Assembly (NCBI RefSeq): GCF_025836975.1
Contig: NZ_CP107548.1
Location: forward strand, 2,604,001-2,668,000
DNA: 64,000 nt
DNA from: Pollutimonas sp. M17
GTDB taxonomy: Bacteria > Pseudomonadota > Gammaproteobacteria > Burkholderiales > Burkholderiaceae_B
Direction: 5' to 3'
Positions 41,910 to 51,228 of this stretch are shown piece by piece. The notes below the pieces were generated by a model. The model ran no database searches, was not told where the DNA came from, and saw only the letters and a list, made by a program, of their open reading frames with translations. Positions within the stretch are counted from its first letter, which is position 1, and every line of letters begins with the position of its first letter. Both the position numbers and the translations under genes were made by a program.

Positions 41910-42400
41910 GCCGATTCCCCGTGCTGTTTGAGTTCCTGGATCATGGCGTCGATCTTTTCCGACGACATGCGTACACACATATGCCTGTTGTTCATGAGCA
42001 TCACGGGCGAATCGCCGCAAGCGCCCATGCACTCGCCTTCCATCAGGGTGAACAGGCCGTCGGGCGTGGTTTCGTGGAAGTCGATGCCCAGCTTCTGCTT
42101 CAGGTAGTCGGCCGCCTTGACCCCGTCGCGCAAGGCACAGGGCAGATTGGTGCAGACCGTGATCTTGAAGCGGCCCACCGGGTGCGTATTGAACATGTTG
42201 TAGAAGGTGGCGACTTCCTGCACCGCAATGGGCGGTACGTGCAGGTAGGCGGCCACATCATCGATGACCTCGGTGGACACCCACCCCTTTTCTTCCTGGG
42301 CGATGGTCAGCGCCGCCATGATGGCGGACTGTTGCTGATCGCCGGGGAACTTGGTCAGTTCCCGGTCGATTTTCTGATAGGCTTGTTCGGAAAGCAGCAT
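41906..42400 (-). CDS. nuoE: NADH-quinone oxidoreductase subunit E ([2Fe-2S])
   Basis: 164 residues of thioredoxin-like fold. The four cluster ligands are in CTNLPCAL and [11 protein letters not shown], matching the C-x4-C ... C-x3-C pattern of the N1a centre. Preceded by the usual helical N-terminus ([20 protein letters not shown]). Located 35 bp after nuoD and overlapping nuoF by 4 nt. Confidence 0.96.
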   Translation of the reverse strand: MLLSEQAYQKIDRELTKFPGDQQQSAIMAALTIAQEEKGWVSTEVIDDVAAYLHVPPIAVQEVATFYNMFNTHPVGRFKITVCTNLPCALRDGVKAADYLKQKLGIDFHETTPDGLFTLMEGECMGACGDSPVMLMNNRHMCVRMSSEKIDAMIQELKQHGESA

Positions 42401-42435
42401 AGTTTGAATCCGGTTTTTACCTTGGCTAGCGCCGG

Positions 42436-43692
42436 TTAACGGTCGATTTCGCCAAACACAATGTCTTGCGTCCCAATGATGGTGACGGCGTCGGCAATCA
42501 TGTGCCCGCGCGACATTTCATCGAGGGATTGCAGGTGGGCGAAGCCCGGCGCGCGTATCTTCATGCGATAGGGCTTGTTGGCGCCGTCGGACACCATGTA
42601 GATGCCGAACTCGCCCTTGGGATGCTCGACCGCGGCGTAGGTTTCGCCGGCAGGCACGTGCATGCCTTCGGTAAAGAGCTTGAAGTGGTGGATGAGGTCT
42701 TCCATGCCGGTCTTCATGCGCTCGCGCTTGGGCGGCGCAACCTTGTGGTTGTCGACGATGACCGGACCGGGATTGTTGCGCAGCCATTCCACGCACTGGC
42801 GGATGATGCGGTTGCTTTCGCGCATTTCGGCGATACGCACCAGGTAGCGGTCGTAGCAGTCGCCATTGATGCCCACGGGAATGTCGAATTCAAGGCGATC
42901 GTAGACTTCGTAGGGCTGCATGCGGCGCAAGTCCCATTCGACGCCGGAGCCGCGCAGCATGGGGCCGGTAAAGCCCAGGGCCTTGGCGCGCTCGGGGCTG
43001 ACCACGCCCACGTCCACCAGGCGCTGCTTCCAGATGCGGTTGTCGGTCAGCAGGGTTTCGTACTCGTCGACGCAAGTGGGGAAGCGGTTGGTGAAGTCCT
43101 CGATGAAATCCAGCAGCGAGCCCGAACGCGCTTCATTCATGGCGCGCACTTCTTTCTCGCCGCGATACTTGCTGGACTGCCCGTACTGCGGCATGGCGTC
43201 GGGCAGGTCGCGGTAGACGCCGCCCGGGCGATAGTAGGCCGCGTGCATGCGCGCGCCCGACACCGCTTCATAGCAGTCCATAAGGTCTTCGCGCTCGCGG
43301 AAGGCGTACAGGAAAACCGCCATGGCGCCCACGTCGAGCGCGTGCGAGCCCAGCGACATCAGGTGATTGAGCAGGCGCGTGATCTCGTCGAACATGACGC
43401 GGATGTACTGCGCGCGCAGCGGCACCTTGATGCCCAGCAGATTCTCGACCGCCATCACATAGGCGTGCTCGTTGCACATCATGGACACGTAATCCAGGCG
43501 ATCCATGTAAGGCAGGGCCTGAAGAAAGGTCTTGTGCTCGGCCAGCTTTTCAGTGGCGCGGTGCAGCAGGCCGATATGGGGGTCGGCGCGCTGGATGACC
43601 TCGCCGTCCAGCTCCAGCACCAGGCGCAGCACGCCGTGCGCGGCCGGATGCTGGGGCCCGAAGTTAAGTGTGTAGTTTTTGATTTCAGCCAT
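42436..43692 (-). CDS. nuoD: NADH-quinone oxidoreductase subunit D
   Basis: 418 residues, the 49-kDa homologue that lines the quinone site. Hallmarks: [20 protein letters not shown] with the quinone-site His, [30 protein letters not shown], and the C-terminal [11 protein letters not shown]. It is separate from nuoC (3 bp apart), unlike the fused nuoCD of enterobacteria. Confidence 0.97.
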   Translation of the reverse strand: MAEIKNYTLNFGPQHPAAHGVLRLVLELDGEVIQRADPHIGLLHRATEKLAEHKTFLQALPYMDRLDYVSMMCNEHAYVMAVENLLGIKVPLRAQYIRVMFDEITRLLNHLMSLGSHALDVGAMAVFLYAFREREDLMDCYEAVSGARMHAAYYRPGGVYRDLPDAMPQYGQSSKYRGEKEVRAMNEARSGSLLDFIEDFTNRFPTCVDEYETLLTDNRIWKQRLVDVGVVSPERAKALGFTGPMLRGSGVEWDLRRMQPYEVYDRLEFDIPVGINGDCYDRYLVRIAEMRESNRIIRQCVEWLRNNPGPVIVDNHKVAPPKRERMKTGMEDLIHHFKLFTEGMHVPAGETYAAVEHPKGEFGIYMVSDGANKPYRMKIRAPGFAHLQSLDEMSRGHMIADAVTIIGTQDIVFGEIDR

Positions 43693-43695
43693 GTT

Positions 43696-44307
43696 CTAGC
43701 GCCCTGCTCCGTAGCCTTCTTCACGCACAACACGCGGAGTGATTTCACGCGGCTCTATGGTGACGGGCTGGTAGACAACCCGCTTCTGTTCCGTGTCGTA
43801 GCGCATTTCAACGTTGCCCGACAGGGGGAAATCTTTGCGGAAGGGATGCCCGATGAAACCGTAGTCGGTGAGAATGCGGCGCAGATCGGGGTGCCCTTCG
43901 AATACGATGCCGTACAGATCGAATGCCTCGCGCTCGAACCAATTGACCGCGGGCCAGACATCGACCAGGGTGGGCAGCACGGGGAAGTCGTCGTTGGGAA
44001 CGTAGGCGCGTACACGCAGGCGCCAGTTGTGCTTGACCGACAGCAGGTGGACCACCACCGCAAAGCGCTGCGGATGCAGGCCGGGCTCGGCCACGTAGGT
44101 GGGGGCTCCCCATCCGGAATAATCGATTCCGCAAACATCGATGCAGGTGTCGAAACCCAGCGTCTCGTTGTCGCGCAGCGCGGTACAGGTGTCGATCCAG
44201 TGTTTGGCCTGAACCTCGAGCGTAAGCTCGTTCAGGGCCAGCTTCAGCGAGGCGGATTCGCCCAATGCGGCCAGCAGGTTAGTGTGTAGCGTTTCGAGCC
44301 GAGTCAT
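43696..44307 (-). CDS. nuoC: NADH-quinone oxidoreductase subunit C
   Basis: 203 residues, the 30-kDa subunit. The conserved signature is [20 protein letters not shown] followed by [19 protein letters not shown]. It packs beside NuoD in the hydrophilic arm. Lies 43 bp after nuoB and 3 bp before nuoD. Confidence 0.96.
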   Translation of the reverse strand: MTRLETLHTNLLAALGESASLKLALNELTLEVQAKHWIDTCTALRDNETLGFDTCIDVCGIDYSGWGAPTYVAEPGLHPQRFAVVVHLLSVKHNWRLRVRAYVPNDDFPVLPTLVDVWPAVNWFEREAFDLYGIVFEGHPDLRRILTDYGFIGHPFRKDFPLSGNVEMRYDTEQKRVVYQPVTIEPREITPRVVREEGYGAGR

Positions 44308-44350
44308 AGTTCAAGCAGTTCAACGTGTTAAGGGTGAAAGCCGCAGGGGC

Positions 44351-44827
44351 CTAGCGCGCGATGGTGTTGGTCAGGCGGATCTTGTTCTGCATTTGCAGCA
44401 GGCCGTAGACCAGGGCTTCCGCCGTGGGCGGGCAACCCGGCACATAGACGTCGACCGGCACGATGCGGTCGCAGCCGCGCACCACCGAATACGAATAGTG
44501 GTAATAGCCGCCGCCGTTCGCACAGGAACCCATGGACAGGACCCAGCGCGGTTCGGGCATCTGGTCGTAAACCTTGCGCAGCGCGGGCGCCATCTTGTTG
44601 CACAGCGTGCCGGCCACGATCATCAGGTCGGACTGACGCGGGCTGGGGCGGAAGATGATGCCGAACTGGTCCAGGTCGTAACGCGCCGCCCCGGCATGCA
44701 TCATTTCCACCGCGCAACAGGCCAGACCGAAGGTCATGGGCCACAAGGAGCCCGTCTTGGCCCAGTTCAGGAACTTGTCCGCGCTGGTGGTTATAAAACC
44801 TTCTTTCATAATGCCGTCGATAGCCAT
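44351..44827 (-). CDS. nuoB: NADH-quinone oxidoreductase subunit B (N2 cluster)
   Basis: 158 residues. Tandem cysteines Cys37-Cys38 in LACCAVEMM plus later cysteines in MGSCANGG and [12 protein letters not shown] bind the terminal [4Fe-4S] cluster N2 that reduces quinone. AAAGGC upstream serves as ribosome site. It is separated from nuoA by an unusually long 156-bp gap for this otherwise compact operon. Confidence 0.97.
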   Translation of the reverse strand: MAIDGIMKEGFITTSADKFLNWAKTGSLWPMTFGLACCAVEMMHAGAARYDLDQFGIIFRPSPRQSDLMIVAGTLCNKMAPALRKVYDQMPEPRWVLSMGSCANGGGYYHYSYSVVRGCDRIVPVDVYVPGCPPTAEALVYGLLQMQNKIRLTNTIAR

Positions 44828-44877
44828 AATTTGCCTTTAGCCCTGGAACGGACAGGAGGTTTGCATTTCGCACATAA

Positions 44878-44893
44878 GCTTGCGGCCGCAAGC
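44878..44893 (-). other. Perfect 16-nt palindrome in the nuoA-nuoB gap
   Basis: gcttgcgg/ccgcaagc is a perfect 16-nt palindrome at 44878-44893, about 50 nt upstream of the nuoB start and inside the only long gap of the operon. As RNA it would form an 8-bp GC-rich helix in a head-to-head arrangement or a shorter stem with a small loop. No T-tract follows, so it is more likely an RNA-processing or attenuation element, or chance. Confidence 0.35.
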
Positions 44894-44983
44894 CCGCCTG
44901 CTTCGTTCCATTTGAATTCGCATCTACTTAAATTTTTGAACAACGGCTTGCCGCAACGCCGGACAACCCGCAATAAGCGCCGA

Positions 44984-45343
44984 TCATTCCCAATCGAGCG
45001 CGCCCTTCTTCCACTCGTAGATAAAGCCCACGGTAAGAATGGCCAGAAACACAAGAACCGTCCAGAAACCGACCATGCCTATCGTGCCATTGGCCATGGC
45101 CCAGGGGAAAAGGAAGGCGATTTCCAGGTCGAACATAATGAACAGTATGGCAACCAGGTAGTAGCGCACGTCGAACTTCATGCGCGAGTCGCTGAAGGCC
45201 TCGAAGCCGCACTCGTATTGCGACAGTTTTTCGTCGTAGGGACGATGGGGGCCAAGCAGGCGGCCCGCCGACAGCAGCGCAAAACCGATCAGTGTTGCAA
45301 CGACTATAAACAGCAGAACGGGAAAGTACTGTTGCAGATTCAT
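44984..45343 (-). CDS. nuoA: NADH-quinone oxidoreductase subunit A
   Basis: 119 residues, three transmembrane helices with the cysteine-containing loop [23 protein letters not shown] and the acidic helix [14 protein letters not shown] typical of NuoA. First gene of the fourteen-gene complex I operon, which is in canonical A-to-N order with no insertions. Start MNLQQYF matches Bordetella homologues; three upstream codons (MRR) are also open. Confidence 0.96.
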   Translation of the reverse strand: MNLQQYFPVLLFIVVATLIGFALLSAGRLLGPHRPYDEKLSQYECGFEAFSDSRMKFDVRYYLVAILFIMFDLEIAFLFPWAMANGTIGMVGFWTVLVFLAILTVGFIYEWKKGALDWE

Positions 45344-45724
45344 GCGGCGCATCCAATCACAATAAGTAAACTCTCGGATTGTAGCATTTTGAGAGCGTCA
45401 TTCCGCTGAATGACCCTATGCTGAAACATGTTGGCGCAACGGCTGGCGCAAGCCGCTACGAAGCGCTTGAGTTAACACGACACGGGCGCGCAAACCAGTC
45501 AACTTCGAGACTGGCATCGTCGAGATACGGGGAAAAATCACTTACGTTCAGATCGGAGCACATATTCTGGACAGACCATTCGACAGGCACGATCAATGCC
45601 GTTCGCCTCACGCAAAAAACCACCCCGAGGGGTGGTTTTTTGCTGGCAGTACTGCTTGCCTTAGTTCTGCTGGCAACCCGGCAAGCCGGGCCGCCTCGGC
45701 GCATAGACGAGCTATGCAGTCCGA
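45344..45724. other. Intergenic region between nuoA and porin (both minus strand)
   Basis: 381 bp without a gene. It contains the strong intrinsic terminator at 45614-45641 that ends the porin transcript, and the rest should hold the nuo operon promoter and leader. I could not identify a convincing -35/-10 pair by eye. Confidence 0.55.
45614..45641 (-). terminator. Intrinsic terminator of the porin gene (bidirectional shape)
   Basis: aaaaaaccacccc, ga, ggggtggtttttt: a 13-bp perfectly complementary stem whose outer part is an A-tract/T-tract, the form of a rho-independent terminator readable on both strands. It lies 84 nt past the porin stop codon and isolates the porin transcript from nuoA. 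Confidence 0.88.
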
Positions 45725-46936
45725 TTAGAACTGGTGACGCAGGCCGACGCCCAGAAGGGTCGACTTGGCATCAGGCAGGAAGTAAGCGTTCTTGGCGTAC
45801 GAACCGATAGCGTACACGTTGGTGCGCTTGGACAGGTTGTAGGTGTAGCCCAGGCTGTACGTTTGTTGCTTCTTCCACTCTTGACCAACCGTGTTGTCAG
45901 GCTGGCTGGTAGGATCAGCCATGGTCCAGGAAGCCATGACCTTGCCATTGCCGATAGGAGCAGACACACCGACCAGGTAGGAGTTGATCTTCAGGCCTTC
46001 AGCGGCGCCGAACGAAGAGGTCTTGAATGCGGAGTCGCCACCGTAGTCGTTACCAGCGAAGTAACCGTTACGGGTTTGGCCGAAAGCCAGGTGAGCCTTG
46101 ACGACTTCGAAGTCGTAAGCAGCACCCAGGTTCCAGGACTTGACGGTCGAATCTTGACCACCGTTAACAGCCTTGGTGTACTCGTAGACAGGCAGGCCAG
46201 TCGAGGTCACGCCAGTTTGGCTGGTGCCGGTTTCAGCAGCGGTACCCTTGACCTTGAACGTGTCATAAGTCAAAGCAACAGCCAGGGGGCCGTTAGCGTA
46301 ACGCAGACCGGTCGTGATGGCACGCTTGTTGGTGTCGTCGGTACCCGACTCTTTCCATTCTTGGCCGCCGTCAACGTTGAACGAGTAGCCAACGCCGAAT
46401 TGGAAGCCCGAGAAGTTCGGGGTTTGGTACATGACCATGTTGTCGTAGCGAACCGTGTTCACAGCGGTGAAGGCTGCGCCCATGTTGGCTTGACCGAAGC
46501 CCAGGCCGAACGGATCGATGGCGCCGAAGTACTTGGAGCCGATGTTGGTTTGACGACCGAAGTCCAGTTGACCCCATGCGTCGCTGGCCAGACCCAGAGT
46601 GGCCTGACGACCGAACAGGCGATCGCCTTGAGCATGCTTACCGGTACCCAGATCGAAGCCGCTTTCCAGTTGGAACACAGCGCGCAGGCCGTCGCCCAGA
46701 TCTTCAGCGCCTTTCAGGCCCCAGCGGTTGCCGGACTGAACGCCATTGATCAGGCCAGTCTTGGTGTACTTGGCATCGGTAGCACCGGTGCGATTTTCAG
46801 CACGGCTGGTGTTGCCTTTGATTTGCTGGTAACCGATACCACCGTCCAGGATACCGTACAGGGTAACCGACGTTTCTGCTTGAGCAACACCGAAGAAGCC
46901 GACGGTGAGAGCAGCAGCGAGCAGAGTCTTTTTCAT
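45725..46936 (-). CDS. General outer-membrane porin (Bordetella/Neisseria-type, gram-negative porin family)
   Basis: 403 residues. Signal peptide MKKTLLAAALTVGFFGVAQA, then the mature start ETSVTLYGILDGGIGY typical of beta-proteobacterial trimeric porins; alternating beta-strand pattern throughout, GNRWGLKGAEDLGDGLRAVFQLESGF as the conserved strand 2-3 region, and a C-terminal phenylalanine (LRHQF) needed for outer-membrane assembly. Forms 16-stranded diffusion pores for small hydrophilic solutes. A GGAGA ribosome site lies before the ATG, with a hairpin further upstream. Codon choice is markedly biased, as expected for an abundant protein. It sits next to nuoA as in Bordetella. Confidence 0.95.
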   Translation of the reverse strand: MKKTLLAAALTVGFFGVAQAETSVTLYGILDGGIGYQQIKGNTSRAENRTGATDAKYTKTGLINGVQSGNRWGLKGAEDLGDGLRAVFQLESGFDLGTGKHAQGDRLFGRQATLGLASDAWGQLDFGRQTNIGSKYFGAIDPFGLGFGQANMGAAFTAVNTVRYDNMVMYQTPNFSGFQFGVGYSFNVDGGQEWKESGTDDTNKRAITTGLRYANGPLAVALTYDTFKVKGTAAETGTSQTGVTSTGLPVYEYTKAVNGGQDSTVKSWNLGAAYDFEVVKAHLAFGQTRNGYFAGNDYGGDSAFKTSSFGAAEGLKINSYLVGVSAPIGNGKVMASWTMADPTSQPDNTVGQEWKKQQTYSLGYTYNLSKRTNVYAIGSYAKNAYFLPDAKSTLLGVGLRHQF

Positions 46937-47327
46937 GTAAGAAATCTCCGTAGATTTGAGTAACTAGAGCAGCGACGACCAAACTGTGCTGCTGCTCTTT
47001 CTAACTCCGCGATGGGAAGTTGCTGCTATTGCATCAAAATTCACGGCTCATGGCTATGACCGTGTTGGCAAAAGTGGGGTTTTTCACACAGGCTGTAGAC
47101 ATAAAACAACAAAACACCCTGTTTTACGCCTTCGAATAGGGGATTACCCGATACTTTTTCGTTGCCTTCGGGCCACACTTTTTGAGGTGTTTTTTTATTG
47201 ATACCGATTCTAGCTAAAGACCGCAGGCGCTTGTTTTTATTGGTAGTTTTACGGCGCTATTCGACTGAAATTTTTTGTTTTATTTTCAAAGCTTTACTAT
47301 CAAAGGCAGTTCAAAAAGCAGGGCCGC
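46937..47327. other. Porin upstream region and leader (391 bp)
   Basis: No gene. The part next to the porin contains its ribosome site and an 8-bp hairpin; the distal part (about 47140-47300) is strikingly AT-rich compared with the rest of the window, as expected of a strong promoter region. A candidate minus-strand -10 box (tagaat, read from attcta near 47210) has no good -35 partner by eye. Confidence 0.5.
46966..46998 (-). promoter_or_regulatory. Hairpin in porin 5' leader
   Basis: agagcagc at 46966-46973 and gctgctct at 46991-46998 give an exact 8-bp stem with a 17-nt loop, 30 nt upstream of the porin start codon and just before its ribosome site. Leader hairpins of porin mRNAs often affect stability or small-RNA control; that role is inferred here. 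Confidence 0.5.
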
Positions 47328-48521
47328 TCATAGCTGTCTAAGGTGGTTGTCCCAGGCCAGATCCGCCGCGGCCGCCACCCTTGCGGGTTCCGGTTTTCCG
47401 GGCGTCAATCGCGCCAGTTCACCCTGGCCGCTGCTGGCCAGAAAGCCCTTATCCGCAAGCGGCGCCACGCCGCAGCCGTCGAACATGCGCGTCACGCCCA
47501 GGCAGCGGCCGCTGGCCGCATCCCAATACATGATTTGCCCGCCCACCGGGCTGGATGTGGCGATGCGCGTTCCCGATGCATTGCGCGCCAACGAGCCCAC
47601 GTAGTTCTTCATGCCGCGCAGGGCGTCGTCGGGGCCGGTGAACAGCTCCGGCGAACCGCCGCGGCGATGGCGCCCCACCAAAGGAGGACGCTCGCCCGCC
47701 GGGCCGGTGTGCTGGCAGCCGAACCAGACCGAGCCCGCGCCATCCACCACAAGATGGCGTATGGACAGACGGTTAAGCCCGGCATCGAGAAAGACCTGTT
47801 CCAGCAACTGGCCGCCATGCATGTCTATATAGGCGAGCGACGGCCGCATGTCGTCCGCATTCAGCTGCAGCTTGCCATAGTCGGGATGCGTCAGTATGCC
47901 GCCGTTGGCCACGCACAGCGTACGGCCATCGGGCATCAGCACCACTTCATGCGGGCCCACGCCATGGGTGGGCACCTCGCCCACACGCCGATAGCCGCCG
48001 CCTTGGCTGGCGTCGTACAGTCCCAACACGCCACGGCCCGCTTCATAGTCGTTTTCCGTGGCCGCCATCAAACGCCCGTCGGGCGAGAACACGCCATGGC
48101 CGAAAAAGTGCCGGCCCGGCGCAACGTCCAGTGTCTGCGGCGCACGCTTGCCCGCCGCATCGAACGCAATGGCAAAGAAACCCGGTTGCCTGCCGAACGC
48201 CACCACGCGTCCGCGCGCGGCATCGATGGCAAAGCTATGCCCGCGCCCCGGCAAGGGCAGCACTCTTTGATCGCGCCCTTGCGCATCGAACAGGGCCGCT
48301 TCGTAACGGCCGGCGTTCTTGCGCGCGGCCACATATAGACGATGTTCTTCATCCGGCATGCGATGGCCGCCTGAAGCCGCCCGTTGAGCCGCATCGCCCT
48401 TCAATCCCGTAGCTGTCGTCGTGCCGGATGCCGCACTCAAGGCCGGCGTGCCGGCCAGGCTGCCGCCCGCAACGGCCATCCAGGCCAGGAAGCGGCGCCG
48501 GTCAATCTCCATCGAGCGCAT
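47328..48521 (-). CDS. DUF1513 domain protein (COG3490), Tat-exported predicted beta-propeller
   Basis: 397 residues. N-terminal twin-arginine signal DRRRFLAWMAVAGGSLAGTPA indicates Tat export, often used for folded or cofactor-bound proteins. The body shows repeated beta-propeller-like blades (GHSFAIDAARGRVVAFGR, GHGVFSPDGRLMAATENDYE, PHEVVLMPDGRTLCVANGG). Function is unknown; DUF1513 proteins accompany imelysin-like proteins and a di-heme oxidoreductase in iron-regulated operons. The ATG at 48521 (or MEIDRRR at 48512) lies inside the upstream gene, overlapping it by 20 bp, so translation is coupled. Last gene of the four-gene operon. Confidence 0.87.
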   Translation of the reverse strand: MRSMEIDRRRFLAWMAVAGGSLAGTPALSAASGTTTATGLKGDAAQRAASGGHRMPDEEHRLYVAARKNAGRYEAALFDAQGRDQRVLPLPGRGHSFAIDAARGRVVAFGRQPGFFAIAFDAAGKRAPQTLDVAPGRHFFGHGVFSPDGRLMAATENDYEAGRGVLGLYDASQGGGYRRVGEVPTHGVGPHEVVLMPDGRTLCVANGGILTHPDYGKLQLNADDMRPSLAYIDMHGGQLLEQVFLDAGLNRLSIRHLVVDGAGSVWFGCQHTGPAGERPPLVGRHRRGGSPELFTGPDDALRGMKNYVGSLARNASGTRIATSSPVGGQIMYWDAASGRCLGVTRMFDGCGVAPLADKGFLASSGQGELARLTPGKPEPARVAAAADLAWDNHLRQL

Positions 48522-49662
48522 TGAAGCCTATCCTTGCGCCGAAGGCCGGCGCCATGTGTTCGTCTACCACGCTTTTGGCGTTCTTCAGGACGAGCGATAC
48601 AAGAGTCAGGCCACGATAGCCCTCCTCTGTTTTCAGCAGATCATTGAGGTCGCCCCGCATGGCCCGCAGGCCGTCGCGCGCCTGTTCCAGTTCGTGCCGG
48701 ACGCTGCCGTCCACCCAGTCCTCGTCCTCGGCATATATATAGGCGCCCGCCTTATAGAACTGCAGCATGCCCTCGATCGAAGCCGCCATGGCTTGCGCCG
48801 ACAAACCGCTGCGCCAGAATGGCGCCTTGTTGTGCCTGGCCGCCTTGATGTCGGCACCCAGCATGGGCAGCAGCTTCACGTCCCGGGCGAATTGCAGTCC
48901 GGTGGACAAGGCCTTGATGGCTTCGGCGGCCACTTCCTGCTGGCTGCGGTACAAGGCGTTCGTGGACGAGGGCGCCGCAAACTGGCGGGCGTAATCGCCC
49001 TTTGTCGCCCAGGCCCGGCCAAGCTCGGCCCCCACCGCCGCCAGGTTGCCGGCGACGGCGGTGGCGTAAGCGCATGCGCGCGCCTGGTTTTTCCCGTCAT
49101 TGGCGCTGCCGCCCCCGGCAGCTTGCGCTTCGGTGGGCGCCAGCAGGCCGCCTGTTCGGTACAGTACATATTCCAATGCGGGCAGGCCCTGCAAGGCCAC
49201 GCTTTGGGCAGCCAGATCGGCCGCATTGGGAATGGGCTGATCTGCCTGGCCCAGCAGGCCCTGCACTTGGCGCAGGGTGATGCCGCGCGGATCGGGCCAG
49301 AAATAAATGCGCTCGTAGCGGTTGGCGGCCACCAGCGGGCCGAAGCGCAGGAACTCGATGCCCGACCAGGCCTCGACCAGTTCCGAGAAATCCAGCTTGA
49401 GCTTGTCCGTCCCGGACGCCGCCGGGGCGGCGCACCAGGCGCTCAGGCCTGCCTGCATCTGTTCCGCCGAATGCTGGAATCGCTGCATTGCGGGCGCTAT
49501 ATAGCCCTGCACCAGCTTACCGCCCAGATCGGCCGGCAGTTGCCCCGCGCCCGCCACGCCTGCGCCGCATAGCAGGCCGATTGCCGCCAGCCCCGTGCTC
49601 AAAGTGCGGAGAACGCCCCGGCTTTCGGCCCATGTAGGGATATAGGCGCTTATCGATGGCAT
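48502..49662 (-). CDS. Imelysin-family periplasmic protein (COG3489-like), second paralogue
   Basis: 386 residues. Signal segment (TLSTGLAAIGLLCGAGVAGA) then an all-helical imelysin/peptidase M75-like fold. The region aligned with the GxHxxE motif of imelysins reads EAWSGIEFLRFGP, keeping Glu but not the expected His. PALEYVLYRTGG and YERIYFWPDPRG are other conserved blocks of this subfamily. Predicted periplasmic; a role in iron or heme handling is inferred from the operon. It starts 12 bp after the di-heme gene and overlaps DUF1513 by 20 bp. Confidence 0.86.
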   Translation of the reverse strand: MPSISAYIPTWAESRGVLRTLSTGLAAIGLLCGAGVAGAGQLPADLGGKLVQGYIAPAMQRFQHSAEQMQAGLSAWCAAPAASGTDKLKLDFSELVEAWSGIEFLRFGPLVAANRYERIYFWPDPRGITLRQVQGLLGQADQPIPNAADLAAQSVALQGLPALEYVLYRTGGLLAPTEAQAAGGGSANDGKNQARACAYATAVAGNLAAVGAELGRAWATKGDYARQFAAPSSTNALYRSQQEVAAEAIKALSTGLQFARDVKLLPMLGADIKAARHNKAPFWRSGLSAQAMAASIEGMLQFYKAGAYIYAEDEDWVDGSVRHELEQARDGLRAMRGDLNDLLKTEEGYRGLTLVSLVLKNAKSVVDEHMAPAFGARIGFNALDGD

Positions 49663-49674
49663 CGCCGGCCCTCC

Positions 49675-51183
49675 TTATAAAGATTCCAGAAAACGTATCA
49701 GATCGGCGCGCTGCTCGGGCGTCATGTCCACCACCCGGTCCCGCGCCGCCTGCGCTTCGCCGCCATGCCACAGTATGGCTTCCAGCAGGGTCCGGGCCCG
49801 CCCGTCGTGCAGCCAGGTCGCATTGGGATTGACGGTCTTGGTCAGGCCTATGCCCCATAAGGGCGGCGTGCGCCATTCGCGGCCGCCCGCTCCGCCCTCG
49901 TCCTGCCCATCGGCCAGGCCGGATCCCATGTCGTGCAACAGCAGGTCGGTATAGGGCCAGATCAGTTGGAAGCGGTGCTCGGGCCGTTCGGCATCGCGCC
50001 GGGTCACGTACTTGGGCACATGGCAGCCTATGCAGTTCGATTCGTAGAACAGCTTCTTGCCGGCCAGCACGCGTTCATCGCCCACGTCGCGGCGTTGCGG
50101 CAGCGCCAAGTTCTGGGAATAGACGGTCACGAAATCCATCAAGCGTGCGGGGACCTCGTGATCGCCCAGATGCGGCTGCGCGCCATGCGGCATGGCGTGG
50201 CAGTCTTTCTGGAACGGCGTGCAGTCACCGTAATGGCTGGGAAACATGGGCGTGGACAAGCCCATGTCGCCCGAAAAAGCGTTGGCCGACTGATGCTCGA
50301 CCGTGGGCTGGCCGGCCTTCCAGTTGAAACGCCCCAGCACCTTTTCTCCGCTGCGGGGATCGTGTATCCAGTTGGGCCGGCCTGAAATCCCGTCGCCGTG
50401 GTCGCGCTCGGCGTGGGCCAGGATATCGTCCTGGTGGATGGCCTCAAGCAGGCCCAGACCCAGCATGGGCGGCGCCAGCCGGGGCGAAAGCCGGACATCG
50501 GGATGCAGAGGCCCATAGGCCAGGTCTTCCACACTGTAGGCGGGATCCATCAGGACGGCTGTCTCGCCGCCGTTCAGTTGCACGGGAATTTCGCGATAAT
50601 CGATCTTGATCCGCCCCTCGGCGGCCAGGCCCGGCACCGCGAAAGGCTGCAATTGATGCCCATAGACCGGATCCGGCAATGAGGCCACCTCGCCCTGGTC
50701 CAGGCGCCGGCGCGCATCTTCGCTGTTGTCCGGCAAGGAAAGGCGCAGGAGCAAGGCCACGGCATCGCTGCGTTCCAGCGGATCGAAGCCCGGCACCGTG
50801 CCCCGGCCGTCCTTGACGTGGCAGCCCTGACAGGACCGCGCGTTGAACAAGGGGCCCAGTCCGTCGGAGGCCTGGGTGGACGATGGGGATGAAACCCAAT
50901 CCTTGCGGAACAGGCCGTTGCCCACCATGAATTCCTGACGCCCTTCGAAGTCCAAATTGGCCGCCGGATGCGAGAAGATATCGGGATTGATCAGTTTTTG
51001 AACGGTGCCGGCGCCCCCCTGCATGACCTCGAACTGTTCGGGCTTGCTGAAGTCGGTGGCGGGCTGCGTAATGGCCTGGACCCGCTTGCGATCCTTGGGA
51101 TCGAGGTCGGACCTCGACGGCGAGGCGCTGGCGGGCATGACCAGCATGCCCGCCAACAGTATGGATACAGCTATGTATTTCAC
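49675..51183 (-). CDS. Di-heme oxidoreductase family protein (DUF1111, COG3488)
   Basis: 502 residues. Signal peptide MKYIAVSILLAGMLVMPASA. Two c-type heme sites are visible: CQGCH (Cys118, Cys121, His122) and CIGCH (Cys384, Cys387, His388), so this is a periplasmic di-heme cytochrome distantly like MauG/CcpA peroxidases but in the DUF1111 family once annotated as thiol oxidoreductase. GISGRPNW, GRFNWKAGQPTVEHQSANAF and TPPLWGIGLTKTVN are characteristic family blocks. Natural substrate is unknown. It sits between the two imelysin-like genes, 45 bp after the first. Confidence 0.92.
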   Translation of the reverse strand: MKYIAVSILLAGMLVMPASASPSRSDLDPKDRKRVQAITQPATDFSKPEQFEVMQGGAGTVQKLINPDIFSHPAANLDFEGRQEFMVGNGLFRKDWVSSPSSTQASDGLGPLFNARSCQGCHVKDGRGTVPGFDPLERSDAVALLLRLSLPDNSEDARRRLDQGEVASLPDPVYGHQLQPFAVPGLAAEGRIKIDYREIPVQLNGGETAVLMDPAYSVEDLAYGPLHPDVRLSPRLAPPMLGLGLLEAIHQDDILAHAERDHGDGISGRPNWIHDPRSGEKVLGRFNWKAGQPTVEHQSANAFSGDMGLSTPMFPSHYGDCTPFQKDCHAMPHGAQPHLGDHEVPARLMDFVTVYSQNLALPQRRDVGDERVLAGKKLFYESNCIGCHVPKYVTRRDAERPEHRFQLIWPYTDLLLHDMGSGLADGQDEGGAGGREWRTPPLWGIGLTKTVNPNATWLHDGRARTLLEAILWHGGEAQAARDRVVDMTPEQRADLIRFLESL

Positions 51184-51228
51184 GCTAGATAAGACTTTTG
51201 CTTGTGCGCCGGGGATGCCCCGGATCCA

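Noticed and set aside
30292-44289. Several long plus-strand frames opposite nuoN, nuoM, nuoL, nuoG, nuoD and nuoC
   Set aside because: Asp/His/Gln-rich artefacts mirroring transmembrane codons of the nuo genes; no ribosome sites or homology.
45418-45810. 130-codon plus-strand frame between nuoA and porin
   Set aside because: Crosses the strong terminator at 45614-45641 and the end of the porin gene; no ribosome site.
45734-46963. 409-codon plus-strand frame opposite the porin
   Set aside because: Antisense to a clear porin with signal peptide and C-terminal Phe.
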